From the NCBI GenBank assembly GCA_001179505.1, contig CDMY01000332.1, positions 1 through 64,000 of the forward strand: DNA of 64,000 nucleotides. Reading direction: 5' to 3'. A model generated the notes under the pieces. It searched no databases and was not told the DNA's origin. It saw only the letters and a list, made by a program, of their open reading frames with translations. This DNA is from Vitrella brassicaformis (Eukaryota > Sar > Vitrellaceae). Below, piece after piece: positions 44,677 to 56,713 of this stretch. Within the stretch, counting starts at the first letter, position 1. Every line of letters starts with the position of its first letter. The position numbers and the translations under genes are program-made.

Positions 44677-45725
44677 CGAGACACAAAGGAGACACACTCA
44701 CAGATGATGTCCCCCCCCACACCCCCACACTCTGTGCGACCTTTTCTGACCGCATTGACGGCAGCCGTCTTGAGTGCCGTCTTGCGTGGGCCCCCTGCGT
44801 CGTGCTGCATGAAGGAGAGCTCCGCGGCCTTGACTTGATCACCTTTGACCAACGAGAAACGATCCATCTCGAGCAACACGGCCATGACCACCCCGTCTCG
44901 CGTGTCGGGCAGTCCTGCTTCAACCCTAGGGACTTCCGCCTGGCCCTCGGAGACGTAGAGCGATCCCCACAAGTAGATCGGCACTTTGTGAATGTTTTTG
45001 ATAAACCGTGGGACGAGCCAGTGGGCGGGGTAGTGGCCACTGAAGGAGGGGGTCGCAGCCGCCGAGCTCTTTGCAGCCTTTGCGTCGGCGTCGAAGATCA
45101 GCAACGAGTAGAAGTGTTCCTTGGCCCAATGGTGCAACCTGCAGGCAGACGATAGGTGTGCGGTGTGCAATGTGTTGGCTGCACAAAGGCATCTCCTACG
45201 TGGTCCCGGCCGCTCACCACCTGCCCAGCCCGGCTTCGCCGTTCTCCTGCACATCAACCAACCAACCAACGAGGATGCCCAATGGGTTCACTCATTGATT
45301 CATTCATTCATTGACTCCTTCTTTCTCACGCACTGCTTGCCTGCAGTGTCAGATGGATGACCGCGCCCTCCCCATCAACATCAGCACTGCACGTCGCGAG
45401 CAGCGTCCCCAACGCCGAGAAGAGCTCGTCCCCGGTCACGCCACCGGTGGCCGCCTTGCCACTCTCGCTGCCTGCATCTGTCGGAAAAATGTCCTCATCA
45501 CACATAATGAGGCCGACACAAGACATGCATGAACACCCCTTGGCTGCCTGCCTGCCTGCACAGCCTATGTATGGTCTTACTGTATGTGACGGAACAAAGG
45601 CCGATGGCGGGCTGCTGGTCGCTGCTGCACTTGTCCGACAGTGGCAGCTGCCAAGGGGCGTCGGCGAGGGAGCTGGTGCGACACAGCGACAGGAACAATA
45701 GCAAAGTGGACGCAAGGAAGGTCAT
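43083..45725 (-). CDS. secreted endonuclease/exonuclease/phosphatase-fold protein with two frame breaks
   Basis: Exons read: 45725-45581, 45477-45341, 45246-45221, 45138-44702, 44625-43992, 43813-43633, 43460-43441, 43364-43300 and 43215-43083. A signal peptide is clear (MTFLASTLLLFLSLCRTSS). Fold motifs appear in order: FGGAHLDSTASP, VAIVNADFNPRG (the usual GDFN, with A for G) and SDHTPVMGLFRLRF, as in DNase I, sphingomyelinase and inositol 5-phosphatase families; substrate cannot be told. The donor after exon 2 is GC. Two single-base breaks occur: the G8 tract at 44711-44718 puts exon 4 out of phase, and near 44107 the frame shifts past a TAG between AEL and DSPPLPEE. These could be sequence errors, missed microintrons or inactivation. 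Confidence 0.65.
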
Positions 45726-48623
45726 GGTCAGCGAGACGAGACGCTGGTGTCACGGTGGGCCTTATGCATCCGGCCCATGTGGCCAGGCTGTTCGACGAGC
45801 TCAAGTTCGTCCGACCGTGACGTGACTGATATCCTGTACCAGTGACTTGAAGATAAGAATCATGCCCACCGGTATGTAGTCCTTTACCCACTCACTCACT
45901 CTCACTCATGTACATACAGCCGGAGCCAGCTTGTCTTGTTGTTGTATGCAGTTCTACGATAAAAAGGCATCGCCCATCCACCCCATCCATCCATCGTCGG
46001 CCTGCTGCATGCATGACGCACCCTCACGATGGCACACGGAGGAGGTCCCCTTCCTCTGTCCATCTTGGCTTTTTGCTCGCGCGTTGGGGCGTGTGCATGT
46101 CTGATGCAAGGATGGCCACTCCCTCTCTCACTCCCTCACTTGTTCCACCTATGGGACCTAAATACTCATAATACGTGTGACAGACGGACAGACAGCTGCG
46201 CAGGGAGACACCCAAACACAGAGACACACAGACGCTCACATGGGCGAGGGTGGTGCGTGGTGTGGCGAGATGTGAATATGATGTGTCCGCTCCCTGCCTG
46301 TCTGCCCCCCTCCCCCCTTAGGGATACATACATCACACACATCACAGTGCTGCATTCGTGGCCTGCCTGCCTGCCTGTAATGATACAGTTACTCAACTGA
46401 GTCAGTCAGTCAGCTGGGGTGGGTGTGGTGGCGATGTATGTGACGGCTGTCCGCACCAGGGTCACTTACGATAAAAGGCCGGTATGCACACACCACGGCG
46501 ATTAGATACATTATCACATACCCACAGTGACGCATGGATGGATGGATAGATGGATGGGTGGCACCTGGATGGATGGATGGAGCAGATGTCCCAACCGACC
46601 GACCGACAGACAGGGAGAGAGGAGGGGATAGGAGAAAAAGGAAGCGACCACGCCAGTGAGGTGAGGTGAGGAGCAAAGCAAAAATGACACACGGACAACG
46701 CTGGCTGGCTCAAAACAGACAGACACACCGACACAGAAAGAGACACTGAGACACTGAGACGGACGGACGGACGAACAGGCAGTCAGCGAGCCGGAAAAGC
46801 AAAACCGACGATGAATGAATGAATGGATGGACCAATCAGCCAGTCAGTCAGTCAGTCGACAAAACAAGAGGGGCCACTGCGCTGCCTTCCGTTGCGTCGT
46901 GTGAGTGAGTGCAGGGGCGAATTGCCATGTGCGACCACATGCATCCGACCCACATCACACTCACACACACACACACACACGCGTAACCCCACACCACCAA
47001 TATATATAAGACACACAGACAGACAGACAACCAACCAAACGACCGAACGACCGAACGAACGAACGAATGAGAGCGCCTCCCTCCCTCCCTCATTTCACAA
47101 ACCAACCATGCACACCGCGGCTATGCAGGCAGCCGCCATCAGGGAAATGTCATGGCGCCCGCCCATTGTCTGTCTGTCTGTCTGTCTGTCTTTCAGCAAT
47201 ATCGGTGCGATGCAGCACGGTAAGGCACCCCCAACGCTTGATCCCCCCATCCCCCCCCTGCGGGTGCCTGCCGCTTACGAAAACCAGACAAACGCAATTT
47301 CCTGCATATACATGTCCACATTGCTTTGCTGCGAATTATCACCATCACCGCAACACACACCAGGGCATGCACACACACACACGCAGCGTGTCAGTGAGGC
47401 GGGACTATGTGTGGATGGATGGACGGATGGATGGATGGAGAGAAGGCAAAAGCAACTGACCGACGATCAGGCGCTGCGCCGTGCCCATGGGGTATGCGGC
47501 GCGTTCTCTGTCTGTTGAAAACCACCGCGCCTCTCCGTCGCCTCCCTGGTTGAAAAATGATCACAACACAGCTCACACATCACTCAGCAGACTCGCTTGT
47601 CTCGACTCGCGCCCATAGGGACACCGACACGCACGTCAGCCACCCAGGCAGGCAGACGGACAGGTGGACACCCAGGCATGCCGCCAGAAATAACACTTAA
47701 CCCCTCTCTGAATGCCGCGCCCCATCCTCTCTCTGTAAAGATATAAAGCTATAACACACCAACACAACACACCGTCTCCTGTCTGTCTATCTGTCTGTCT
47801 GTCGGTCGGTCGGTCGGTCTCGCCCGCACCCACACCACACCCAGCGCACAGAGAGAGCCCAGTGAGTGGCCATCAGCAGCAGCAATGCACCCTGGGTGGG
47901 TACCCACCTCCACCTCCACACACACATAAACAGACAGCAACACGCTAAATGTACATGCCACCCCACGCCACGCCCCCGACCACCGCCGCCACCAGGCCTC
48001 TCCAAATCCACCCAACCAACCCCACCCGCCGCTGGCAGCCCTCCAGCCCTCCAGCCAGCTGTCGTGTGATGGGTAATAATGTCTCCTCGCTCCCCTCTCC
48101 CCCTCTCCCTCCCCCTCTTGATCCTTGGCTTAGCCGGCTGACTGAGCTGGGCTCTACACGAGAGAGAGTGGGGTGGGTGATGATGGACATTCATTCATTC
48201 ATTCATTCAGTCAGTCAGTCAGTCAGTTATTCAATGGCGTGAGTGACCCACACGGACCCCTGGCTATAGACCGCACACACACACACTCACACATCAGACA
48301 GACGGACAGGAACATGCATATTGATGGGGACACATGTGGGTGCATGGATGGGTGGATGGATAAAAGGGCGAGGGGCCTGCCTGCCTGCCTGTCTGTCTGT
48401 CTGCTGGCCTGTCTTGCGGCGCTGGACATTGCAGCGTCCTTCACACGCACACAAACACACACACACACATGACACACAAGAAGACAGAGAGGGAGGGAGG
48501 GAGGGAGGGAGAAAGGAGTGGTGGAGTAGGAACCGAGCAGGGCGGGAGCACTCTGCTGGGTCGCTCTCCGGCTTGCCATCAGCCCATCATTCAATCAGTC
48601 GGTCGTTCACTCGATAATAATCA
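45726..48623. other. 2.9-kb region of simple repeats, no supported gene
   Basis: Holds (CCAT)n, (CAGA)n, (GGAT)n near 46535-46580, (GTCT)n near 47167-47195, (GGTC)n near 47800-47820, (ATTC)n near 48188-48210 and (GGGA)n near 48490-48515. Open frames give repeat-encoded peptides only. It separates the phosphatase-fold gene's 5' end from the transporter gene's 3' end. Confidence 0.55.
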
Positions 48624-49143
48624 TCATGTCCACGCGAGCCCCAAAACCGGTAGCCCCACGCCGCATATCAACACTGCACACACACACACACACACACAGA
48701 GCGAAAGCACAATCGAGCTGTTGGTTGCCCGTGCCTGATGCCTGAGTGTGTGTTAACGCGTGGCTCACGCACTCACCGGTGTAAGCGGCGAGTGCTGGTC
48801 CATAGTGCGTCATGAAGTACTTGGGCGACAGAAAAGCATCGGGGGGCTGGACAGGTGCGACACCAGCAGCGGAGCCACCAGCACCAGCACCATCAGCACC
48901 ATCACTACCACTACCAGCGTCTGCAAGGGCTGTGATGCTCACGGGCCTCCTCCGCCCTGGGTCAAGGCACACACAAGGGCAGATGGTGCCAGCAGTGGGT
49001 GTGTGTAGAGAGTGTGTGTGTGTGTGTGTGCAGGTACCCGTGACAGCGATGGCGGCGGCCAGCATGTTTTCCGCGGCGAGGGCCTGGCCCACACACCCGC
49101 CAAGCACCGTCATGCTCAGCATTGACGACACCGACAGACCCTA

Positions 49144-49180
<37 letters not shown>

Positions 49181-52100
49181 GGGTGCATGCAGAGCAATCA
49201 TCGGCCACCGTGCAGTACCATCTCTGTGGCCGTAGCTGCGGCGAGTCTTGCCAGCAACAGGTTGCTGATGACGACGCTCCCGCTGCCCACCCCCACCAGC
49301 ACCCCAAAGGCAAACAGCACCAGACCCACCACCTCCTCGGCACCGGCCAGCGGGACAGCCAGGCTGCCGCCCAGCAACCGACCAATGACGTCTGCAGGGG
49401 TCTCCTCTGGCCGCATCGTCAGTGTGGGCGTGTTGAACAGCTGCGCAAACAGGACGCCGAACAGCAGCGACAGGGCGGGGCCGCGGAAGAGCCGCGCGGA
49501 GTGGAGAAATGGCGACACGGGCGACTTGCTGGTGGGAGAAGAGACGGACGACACACAGGGAATGAAATGAGTGGCACACTTGTGTGTGGGTGGGTGGGTG
49601 GGTGGCTTTGGGGGCTGGGCTTGGGGGTTACTTACCGTGAGTATGCGAGGATGATGGCAGCGAGTAGGATGAAGGGGAGTATGAAGGGGAGTGCCAGGGT
49701 GGGGTAAACCCACTTGGCGTCGGGCACCCGGAAGACCTGCTCCAGCTCCATCACGATCGCCGCGCTGATCCGGAAGACTCCGAAGTTCCGAAACGACACC
49801 TGACACACACACACACATACACACACACACAATCTCCCTCTCTCTCTCTGGGTGTGTGTGTGTGTTTGTCCATTTCTTGAGTACCTACCTGTCCGTGTGG
49901 GTCAGTGGCTTTGAGGTAGGTGTCTAGCCCGACTTGCGGGAGGCGCATGAGCAGCAGCATCACCCATGAGAGGATAAGGGCGAACCACCCCCACCCCATC
50001 CGCTCACGCTGCAAACTCTGCAGACGAGACGCTGATGACGCCTCACGGTTGACACCCTTTAACACACACACACACACACACAGGGAGGGAGAGAGAGAGA
50101 GGTACGTGTGTGTCTCTGGGACTCCTTTGTGGGGCGTGTGTGTGGCCGTTCGCTCAGCTCACCTCTGGTCCCTTGGTGTTGTCCCGTTTGTGGGGTGCAT
50201 TGTGCGAGTGTGCGAGCCCCAGGAGCGCCCTTCCCTCGCTCTGCGTGATGACCACCGGCAGCCGCCTCCCATAGACCTTGGCCAGCATGTCCTTGACCTC
50301 CATCTCCTCCAACACCCGTCGCACACCCTCGCCGCCCACATCCACCTGAAGCCGCGCGTTGCGCACCTCCGCCCCACCCATGGCCTCGCCCTTCGCCCCA
50401 GCCTTGCGCACAACAGCCCGCCGACGGTCGGCGAGCGGCGTGGGTGTGACGGTCAGGCTGCTCGCCGGGGTGGGCTGTGCCGTGCTGGCTGACATGTTGC
50501 CGTGTCGGAGTGAGGGTGCCTCGGGCGAGGAGAACTGGCTCCAGTGTGTGTGGGTCTGGGGGCTGTCGACGCCAGAGCGGATGATGTAGTCATCGGGGAG
50601 GCCGCGGGCGGCGACTGCTGGGAGCATCCGGGGGACCTCTGGCTCGAGCACCTTGACGTCGCGCAGAGAGGGGGAGGGGAGGGGGGACATGCCCACACCG
50701 CGGGAGCGACGACCCGCTAAACACACACACACACACACACAGAGAGAGAGAGCGGGATGGATGGATGGATGGAGAGGAGAGGGATGGGGGAGAGCTGACC
50801 TTTTCTGGCGGCGGGTGACTTCTGCTTCTTCTTTCCGTAGCCGTAGACGCCGTGCTCCGGGTCGCAGCCACAGGCGCTGATGGCCGACATGGCCCTGGAG
50901 ATGGGCCAGCAGTCGGGCTCGCTGCTGGTGTCGCTGATGGCGTTGGAACTCATCTCGGGGTACGACTCGCTCCGGCAGATCTCCACATCCATGTCGGCAC
51001 CCTCCTCATCGGCCACACGGGCCTGGCCCTCGTCCGGCGGAGTCCACACTGACGAACCTGCACACACGCATGTAATGGAGGGTGGTGGGGGTGGTGGGTC
51101 GTGTGGCTTAAGCTTACTGAATGGGCGTTCGTCTCTCAGCAGCTGTGTGTAGGTGCGTCCCTCCGGGTCTTCCGACTCCCCGGGCAGCGCCGACAGCATC
51201 AGCGACGTCAGGCTCTCCACCGCACCGACACCTGCACCGGTCCCCTCAGCCTCCCCCTCTCCCTCCCTCTTGGCATCCTCTTTGCCCTTCTCCTTTTCCT
51301 TCTCGTTGAGCTCTTTGCCGCCTTCTGGTGGTGTGGGTGGTGGTGCGCCCAGGGTCTGCTCCATGAGCGTCTTGAACGGTCTGGCTGGCGGGGTCTCGGT
51401 GTCCTCTTCTTGCTGCTCCGGTTGTTGGTGCTGGTCCGCTCGCCCGGCGGGCTCGGCGTGAGGTGGGATGGGTGCCCTGGGAGGCACCTGTGGGGCGCTC
51501 CACGACTCCTCTGACAGCTCTTCTTGAAGGCGCCCTGCCGCCGCTGCTGCTGGTGCTGGTGCTGGTGGTGGTGCTGCGGTGAGGTTAAACGTGTCGCCCT
51601 CTCCCTCTTCCTCTCCCTCTGCCCATGCCTCCTCCTCTCCCTGATGGTATTGCCTGCGGTGGATGGGCGACGACTGCTCGCTGCTGTTGTTGCTGCGGCC
51701 CATGTACTGGGCTATCACGTCAGACGGCGCCGAGAACGACTGCGCCTTGTCCTGCTCGCTCACGCGGCCATCATCCCCATCCCCATCCCCATCCCCATCC
51801 CCACCGGCACCTGCCTCGGCCTCTGCATCCTCCTCCTCGCCCTCCTCCGGGATGGGCCCCTGGGCAATCGGCTGGAAGCCCGTCAGGTTGGGGTGCACAA
51901 TCGCCAGCGGCTGGCTGAGGTTGGGTGTCGGCGACCGCTCAGGCTCCCACACACCGCTGTGGGGGGTCGGCGTCGTCACAGAAGCAGCCGGCCGCGTCGA
52001 GGGCGTCTCGCGTGCCCCACGCTCCATCGACTTGTCCGACGCCCCGCCGTGTACGCGGCCCTCACTGAGGGTGTCCGAGTGCACCGATGAGTCGGTAAAG

Positions 52101-53316
52101 TCGCTGGGGTGCCTCTCAAGTGCGGGTCCAGTGGCCTCGAGCAGCTGGAATGAGGGCCCCAGGAAGAACTTGAGCCTGATTGCGGTGAGAGTGAGCCCGG
52201 TGCCGACGATGCCGCCCCCAAGGATGCCGAGTTGTGAGTGGATGAGGCAGAGGGCGGCTGCGGGGACGGTGGTGGCGAGGGATGCGAAGAGGATGAAGGG
52301 GGTCGACTGGCGCAGCGCCTTGAGACCGCCGCACTGACACGCCACCAGAATGGGAACCACCTGGTGTCGTGACACACACACATGACGCAACAAGGGCACA
52401 CGAAACACATCATGACGCACACACGAATGAATGGCAAAGCGCATCCGTGTGTCCCCAAAGATGCAAACAGCATACATACCGCCGAGCAGAGTGCCATGAC
52501 GGCCATGGTCTTGACGGCGGTCTCGATCATGACTTCCTCCATGCCCTCATCGAAGGGCACCAGCAGGCCCTCCATGGAGCTCCCGTCCGTGGCCTCAGTG
52601 GGCACGAACTGCAGACCGAACCAAATGGGCAGCCCGCTTGTGCCGCCCATCAGCGCCAGAGGCGCCAGGGCTGCGCCCGCAGTGAGGGCGGCCGACGGGG
52701 GCCACCCGAGGGCGTTCAGCAGCAGAGAGGCGAAGACGCCACCGCTGCCAAGACTGAGAGGAGGGGAGAGGACAGCCGAACGAACAGGTAGGCAGGTAGC
52801 CTGTGCGTGTGTTGTTGTGTGATTGTTTACCCGATGAGTCCCTCCACGATGAAGCTGAGTCCCACGGTGATGGCCATCATCTCTGCCGCGGGGTGGCGCC
52901 CACACGCCTCCCGCAACACGCTGCACACACCACCCCTGAACACACACACACACAGCGCCACAGCAAAGGCGGTCACACACAGGAACGGGAGCGTCACGGG
53001 GGGTGTCAACTCCCACTGCCTGCCCCTTGGTCGCTCACATGAGCCTTGACGTGAGCATGACTCTGAAGAAGACGATCCCGGCGAACACGGCTGACAATGG
53101 GATGAGGGCGTTGAGCAGCCCCACGACGAGCGCCGCGTTGACCTGGTCGGACCTGCTGTTGACGAAGAACATCCGGGCGATGTAGAGGAGCAGCGCCGAG
53201 AGGAACAGACAGACTGCCGAGCCGAACCGCGCCCTCTTGGGCAGCAGGGAGATGCCGACCAGGAAGATCAGAGGGATGGACAGCACGCCCGCCTCTGCCT
53301 CCTCGCCGATGTCCAT
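48624..53316 (-). CDS. lactate-permease-like transporter with a very long acidic loop
   Basis: Twelve exons: 53316-53039, 52935-52831, 52753-52480, 52360-51118, 51057-50800, 50716-50163, 50056-49889, 49799-49636, 49528-49219, 49140-49038, 48956-48777 and 48673-48624; in-frame total 1,228 residues. Several membrane helices precede residue 300 and more follow residue 920. The part FIVEGLIGLGSGGVFASLLL...LGWPP...MGGTSGLPIWFG resembles the LctP lactate/glycolate permease family. Between the halves lie about 600 hydrophilic residues rich in E, D, S and P, with a short DGDGDGDGDD run from a CCATCC-type microsatellite. Substrate and membrane are unknown. The last exon, read in the phase-consistent frame, ends in a helix (VLICGVGLPVLGLAW). 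Head-to-head with TPPP. Confidence 0.65.
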
Positions 53317-53490
53317 CGCTGTGCGGACCGCCGGATCTTCCTCTTCTTCCGGGAGGAGTCTGCGAGCTTTTTTGAGAGCCAAGCTCGCGTCTCGACTCTC
53401 GCCCACCCCCCTCTCTTCTTCTTTTTTCGAGGACCGAAGGCCAACCGACCTTCACCGAACAGCTCGTTTGTGGGGTGCTCATCCATCACC
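53317..53490. promoter_or_regulatory. 174-bp bidirectional promoter region
   Basis: Spacer between the divergent starts at 53316 (minus) and 53491 (plus). It has a pyrimidine-rich centre (about 53403-53432) and no GAAACC-type motif of the sort seen elsewhere. Promoter role inferred from geometry. Confidence 0.4.
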
Positions 53491-54096
53491 ATGGCTGACG
53501 TGTCCGAGGCGTTTCGCAGCTTTGCTGGCGGGGCGAGCGAACTGGACGGCCGGCAGTTCGTCAAACTCTGGTTAGCATAGCAGCCTGGGGGTGGGGTGGA
53601 CGGTGACGGCCCGGGCAGCCCCATGCCCATGTTCTGTGTTTGTGTTGCTGTGCAGCAAGGTGAGGCCACGTGCTGTGGGGCTCCACCTCGGGCGGTCGAT
53701 TGCTCGGCGTGCGCACCTTTCTCTCTCTCTCTCGCTCTCTCTCCGTGTGTTCGATTCTGTCTGTGTGTCTGTCTGTGCGCTTGTGATTGGTCGACCAGGA
53801 CTGCAGAATCATCGACTCCAAGTGCACTTCCACTGACGTACGTGAGCGACGGATGGCAGAATTTGCCGTCGTTTCTTCATCCATTGAATGATAAGAGTGG
53901 TATTCGTTGCCTGCCTGCCTGGCTGGCTGGCTGGCTGGCTGGCTGCAGGTGGACCTGATCTTCGCCAAAGTCAAGCAGAAGGCCGCAAGGAAGGTCGACA
54001 GCAGGGAGGGGAGGGAGGGAGGGAGGGAGGGACAGGACAACCAAGCAGCTGACTTATGGGAGACACGACGCCCTTCCCATACACATGGTTCCGGTG

Positions 54097-54131
<35 letters not shown>

Positions 54132-55043
54132 TGTGTTGGATGTTGTCACCATGTCAGATCAATTTGTTTGAGTTTGAGCAGGCCCTGGAGCTGCTGGCCG
54201 AGAAGAAAAAGATCTCCGTTTCTGACCTCAAGAACAAAATCGGCTCCTCACAGGGTCCGTCTGTGAACACACACACTCAGACACAGAGACAGAGAGAGAT
54301 AGAGAGAGAGAAAGGGACACCATCCGTGTGGTGTGAATGATGTGTGTGTATGTGTGTCGGTGGCTGGACGGGTGCCCTCACTGCACGTGGCACGGTGTCA
54401 GGACCCGTTCTCACCGGCACCAAGACCGAGGCTGTCAAGTAGGACACACACCACACACGAGACCACGAGACACACACTGATCTTCATATCCTCTGTCTGT
54501 ATGTCTCTCTCTCTGTACCTGTGTGTGTGTGCAGGTTCTATGACGACAAGTCGACGGTAAATGACCACAGTGGGAATGAAGGGGAATGAGGGCGTGTGAG
54601 GGTCTGCTGGCATTGTGTGACACCTACCTGTCTCTCACTCACTGCTGACTCTGACTCTGACTCTCACTCTGCTGCATCGGGTGACTGTGGCCCCGGTGCG
54701 GTGCTTGCAGTTCACGGGTGTGCACCAGCACGGCGGTCCCTCGACGGTCGACAAGGGGCGAAACAAATTCTCAGACCTCTCTGAATTCTGCGGTACACAC
54801 ACACACAGACAGAGGCACGTGTGTGTGAAGGGCAGAATGTGCGCACACACACACCCCTAAACATAAACATACCTCTGTCTGTATCCCATCGGTGTGTCTT
54901 GTGTTGATCGCATTGCCTGCAGACCGCACCCCTGCCGACGTCAGAGGTGCTGCAATGACTGACTGGCAAAAGAGCTGGCTGATTTGTGGGGCCGTGAATG
55001 TGTGTGTGCCGGTGTGAGTGCAGGCATCAAGTCGCTCAAGTAA
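53491..55043 (+). CDS. TPPP: tubulin polymerization-promoting protein (p25-alpha family)
   Basis: Ten exons: 53491-53570, 53656-53659, 53799-53837, 53949-53993, 54158-54254, 54402-54438, 54535-54556, 54711-54792, 54923-54946 and 55024-55043; in-frame total 149 residues. p25-alpha features: FRSFAGGASELDGRQFVKLC, KDCRIIDSKCTSTDVDLIF, AKVKQKAARKINLFEFEQAL, GPVLTGTKTEAVKFYDDKST, and FTGVHQHGGPSTVDKGR. The 4-nt exon 2 is needed to keep the conserved KLCKDC block in frame. The protein bundles microtubules and in many protists is flagellar. No doublecortin domain is attached, so this is not apicortin. Confidence 0.93.
53656..53659 (+). other. 4-nt microexon of TPPP
   Basis: The bases CAAG lie between acceptor TGTGCAG and donor GTGAGG. 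With TG at the end of exon 1 they give Cys-Lys, completing the conserved KLCKDC; skipping them breaks the frame. Confidence 0.75.
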
Positions 55044-55483
55044 CCGACTAACTAACGGGCTTCATACTTGCACCCACACATCGGCACCGAAATGGACGAG
55101 GGAGTAAATGTTGTATGGTGTCTGCTGCCTGATGAACGGGGGTTGGGTGGGAGGGAGGGAGACCCTGAAGTGCGCTGTGTGTGGGGTATGGGCGTGTGTG
55201 CACCTAGAGAGGGCTTCATTTCGTTTGCTCCCTGTCTGTCTGTCTGTCTGAGTGAATGAAGTATGTGTGTGGATGGATGGATGGATTGCCTCATACTGAC
55301 CGACGAACGATATACAGAGGTTCACGCACCAATGTAGACATCTGAGCCAGCGCATTGGATGACTCAATCACTGACTGCATTTAAGTGCTCAGCGGTCCGG
55401 GTCGACCCAGGCATGTATCCACACAAACACTCGACTCACACAGACCCTGCCTGCCTGCCTGCCTGCCAACGTCCCTGTCTGTC
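55044..55483. other. intergenic between convergent genes
   Basis: 440 bp with (GTCT)n and (GGAT)n tracts near 55230-55285 and (TGCC)n near 55445-55468. Nothing gene-like seen. Confidence 0.5.
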
Positions 55484-56329
55484 TTATCTGTCACCAGATC
55501 GTCTTGCCGTCCTATCGCCTCCCATGAGCCTCTCTGCCTGTTCCCCCATCCCCATCTCCTCACTAACATCCGCGTCCTCTCTCTCGACCCCGCCGCCCAA
55601 CTTGCTCAGCTGCACCATCAGCAGGTGCAGCAAATAGCCAGGGGGGCCCGCCGCAAACGTGACAGCCAGGGCAAACGAAGTGTTGATGCCCCTCCGGAGG
55701 CCATCGAGATAGATGAGCTGACCAGCCAGGAGGTCCCAGGTAAGTGCATGTGCCCACTCCTCGGCAACGAAGATGGGAGATTCGCGCATCTGTACCATTG
55801 CTGAGAGCCGGATGACCGCCTCGCTGACGAAGAATGTCCCCAGTTCTTGCGCGTCAGGCTGCCCGAGACCGTAGACGAACATAGAGAGCTGACAGAGGGC
55901 CGTGAGGGCCACGGGGATGGGTGTCTTCATGACGCTTTGCGTCAGGGACCAGTTCGGCAGGAAGACCATGAGCAGCCAGAAAGGTGTGACCCCGCAATTG
56001 GCCAGTGTGAATGCAATCGCCTCGGGTGTGTCCAGCTCGGGCGTGGGCAGGGAGAGGGCAAGCGACGTACCACTGTGCCGGTGTTGGCGTCGACTCATCG
56101 GCCGCCAATCGGTCCCCCGTTTTTGCGGTGACAGAGAGAGCAGCGGTCTGCGGAGTGGCTGCGTTGTGAGTTCCGCTGTGGCCGGGACGGGGGAGACGAA
56201 TGCCGAAGGACCGGCTGCGGCCGCTGCATTGCAGAGGGCTGACAGCTTTGTCAAGATCAGCAGGGGCAGTAGCCGCAGAAATCGCTGCTCGGCTGTGAGT
56301 GACAATGTCCTCAACATCACCCTCAACAT
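55484..56329 (-). CDS. ABA4: ABA4-like (DUF4281) membrane protein, probably plastid-targeted
   Basis: A single uninterrupted frame of 281 residues from ATG 56329 (a second ATG at 56317). It begins with a signal peptide (FLRLLPLLILTKLSALCNAAAAAG) followed by an ASAFAP-like SAFVSP and a basic transit-like region, as in secondary plastids. From about residue 95 it fits the ABA4/DUF4281 family: FTLANCGVTPFWLLMVFLPNW, AHALTWDLLAGQLIYLDGL, and FAAGPPGYLLHLLMVQL, with four membrane helices. In plants ABA4 is needed for neoxanthin formation; the role here is uncertain. The lack of introns contrasts with nearly all genes in the window. Confidence 0.82.
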   Translation of the reverse strand: MLRVMLRTLSLTAEQRFLRLLPLLILTKLSALCNAAAAAGPSAFVSPVPATAELTTQPLRRPLLSLSPQKRGTDWRPMSRRQHRHSGTSLALSLPTPELDTPEAIAFTLANCGVTPFWLLMVFLPNWSLTQSVMKTPIPVALTALCQLSMFVYGLGQPDAQELGTFFVSEAVIRLSAMVQMRESPIFVAEEWAHALTWDLLAGQLIYLDGLRRGINTSFALAVTFAAGPPGYLLHLLMVQLSKLGGGVEREDADVSEEMGMGEQAERLMGGDRTARRSGDR

Positions 56330-56713
56330 GAATGCTAGTTGGCTCCGCAGGCAGCTCGCAAACGCGTAAGGACACTCCGTTAAACCTTGCATGCAAATTC
56401 TGATGGTAGCTGTTGTGTGTTTGGCTTTCACATGCTGTCAGTGACACGCACTGACTGTCATGACAGGGTACTTCCCAACTTTCGGCATGACGGTGGATGA
56501 TTCAAAAATCATCACGAGATGCAGGCAAGTGATACCCACCCAGTCACATGGCACAGACACATTGCCATATGACTCACTTGTTACCCTCAAAGTCGTACAG
56601 CAGAACATGTTCGCGCCGCCCGCCAGGCGTCCACCAAATATGGTCACCTTTTGCTTTCATCTATTTTCCTGCCATGTCTCAATGACAAACGAAAAGCCTG
56701 GACAGAGCTCGGC

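Noticed and set aside
46823-47518. 231-codon plus-strand frame
   Set aside because: Encoded by CAGT, CACA, GTCT and GGAT tracts, no protein character.
53491-55043. Apicortin
   Set aside because: Only the p25-alpha part is present and the full p25 core is intact; no doublecortin domain follows.
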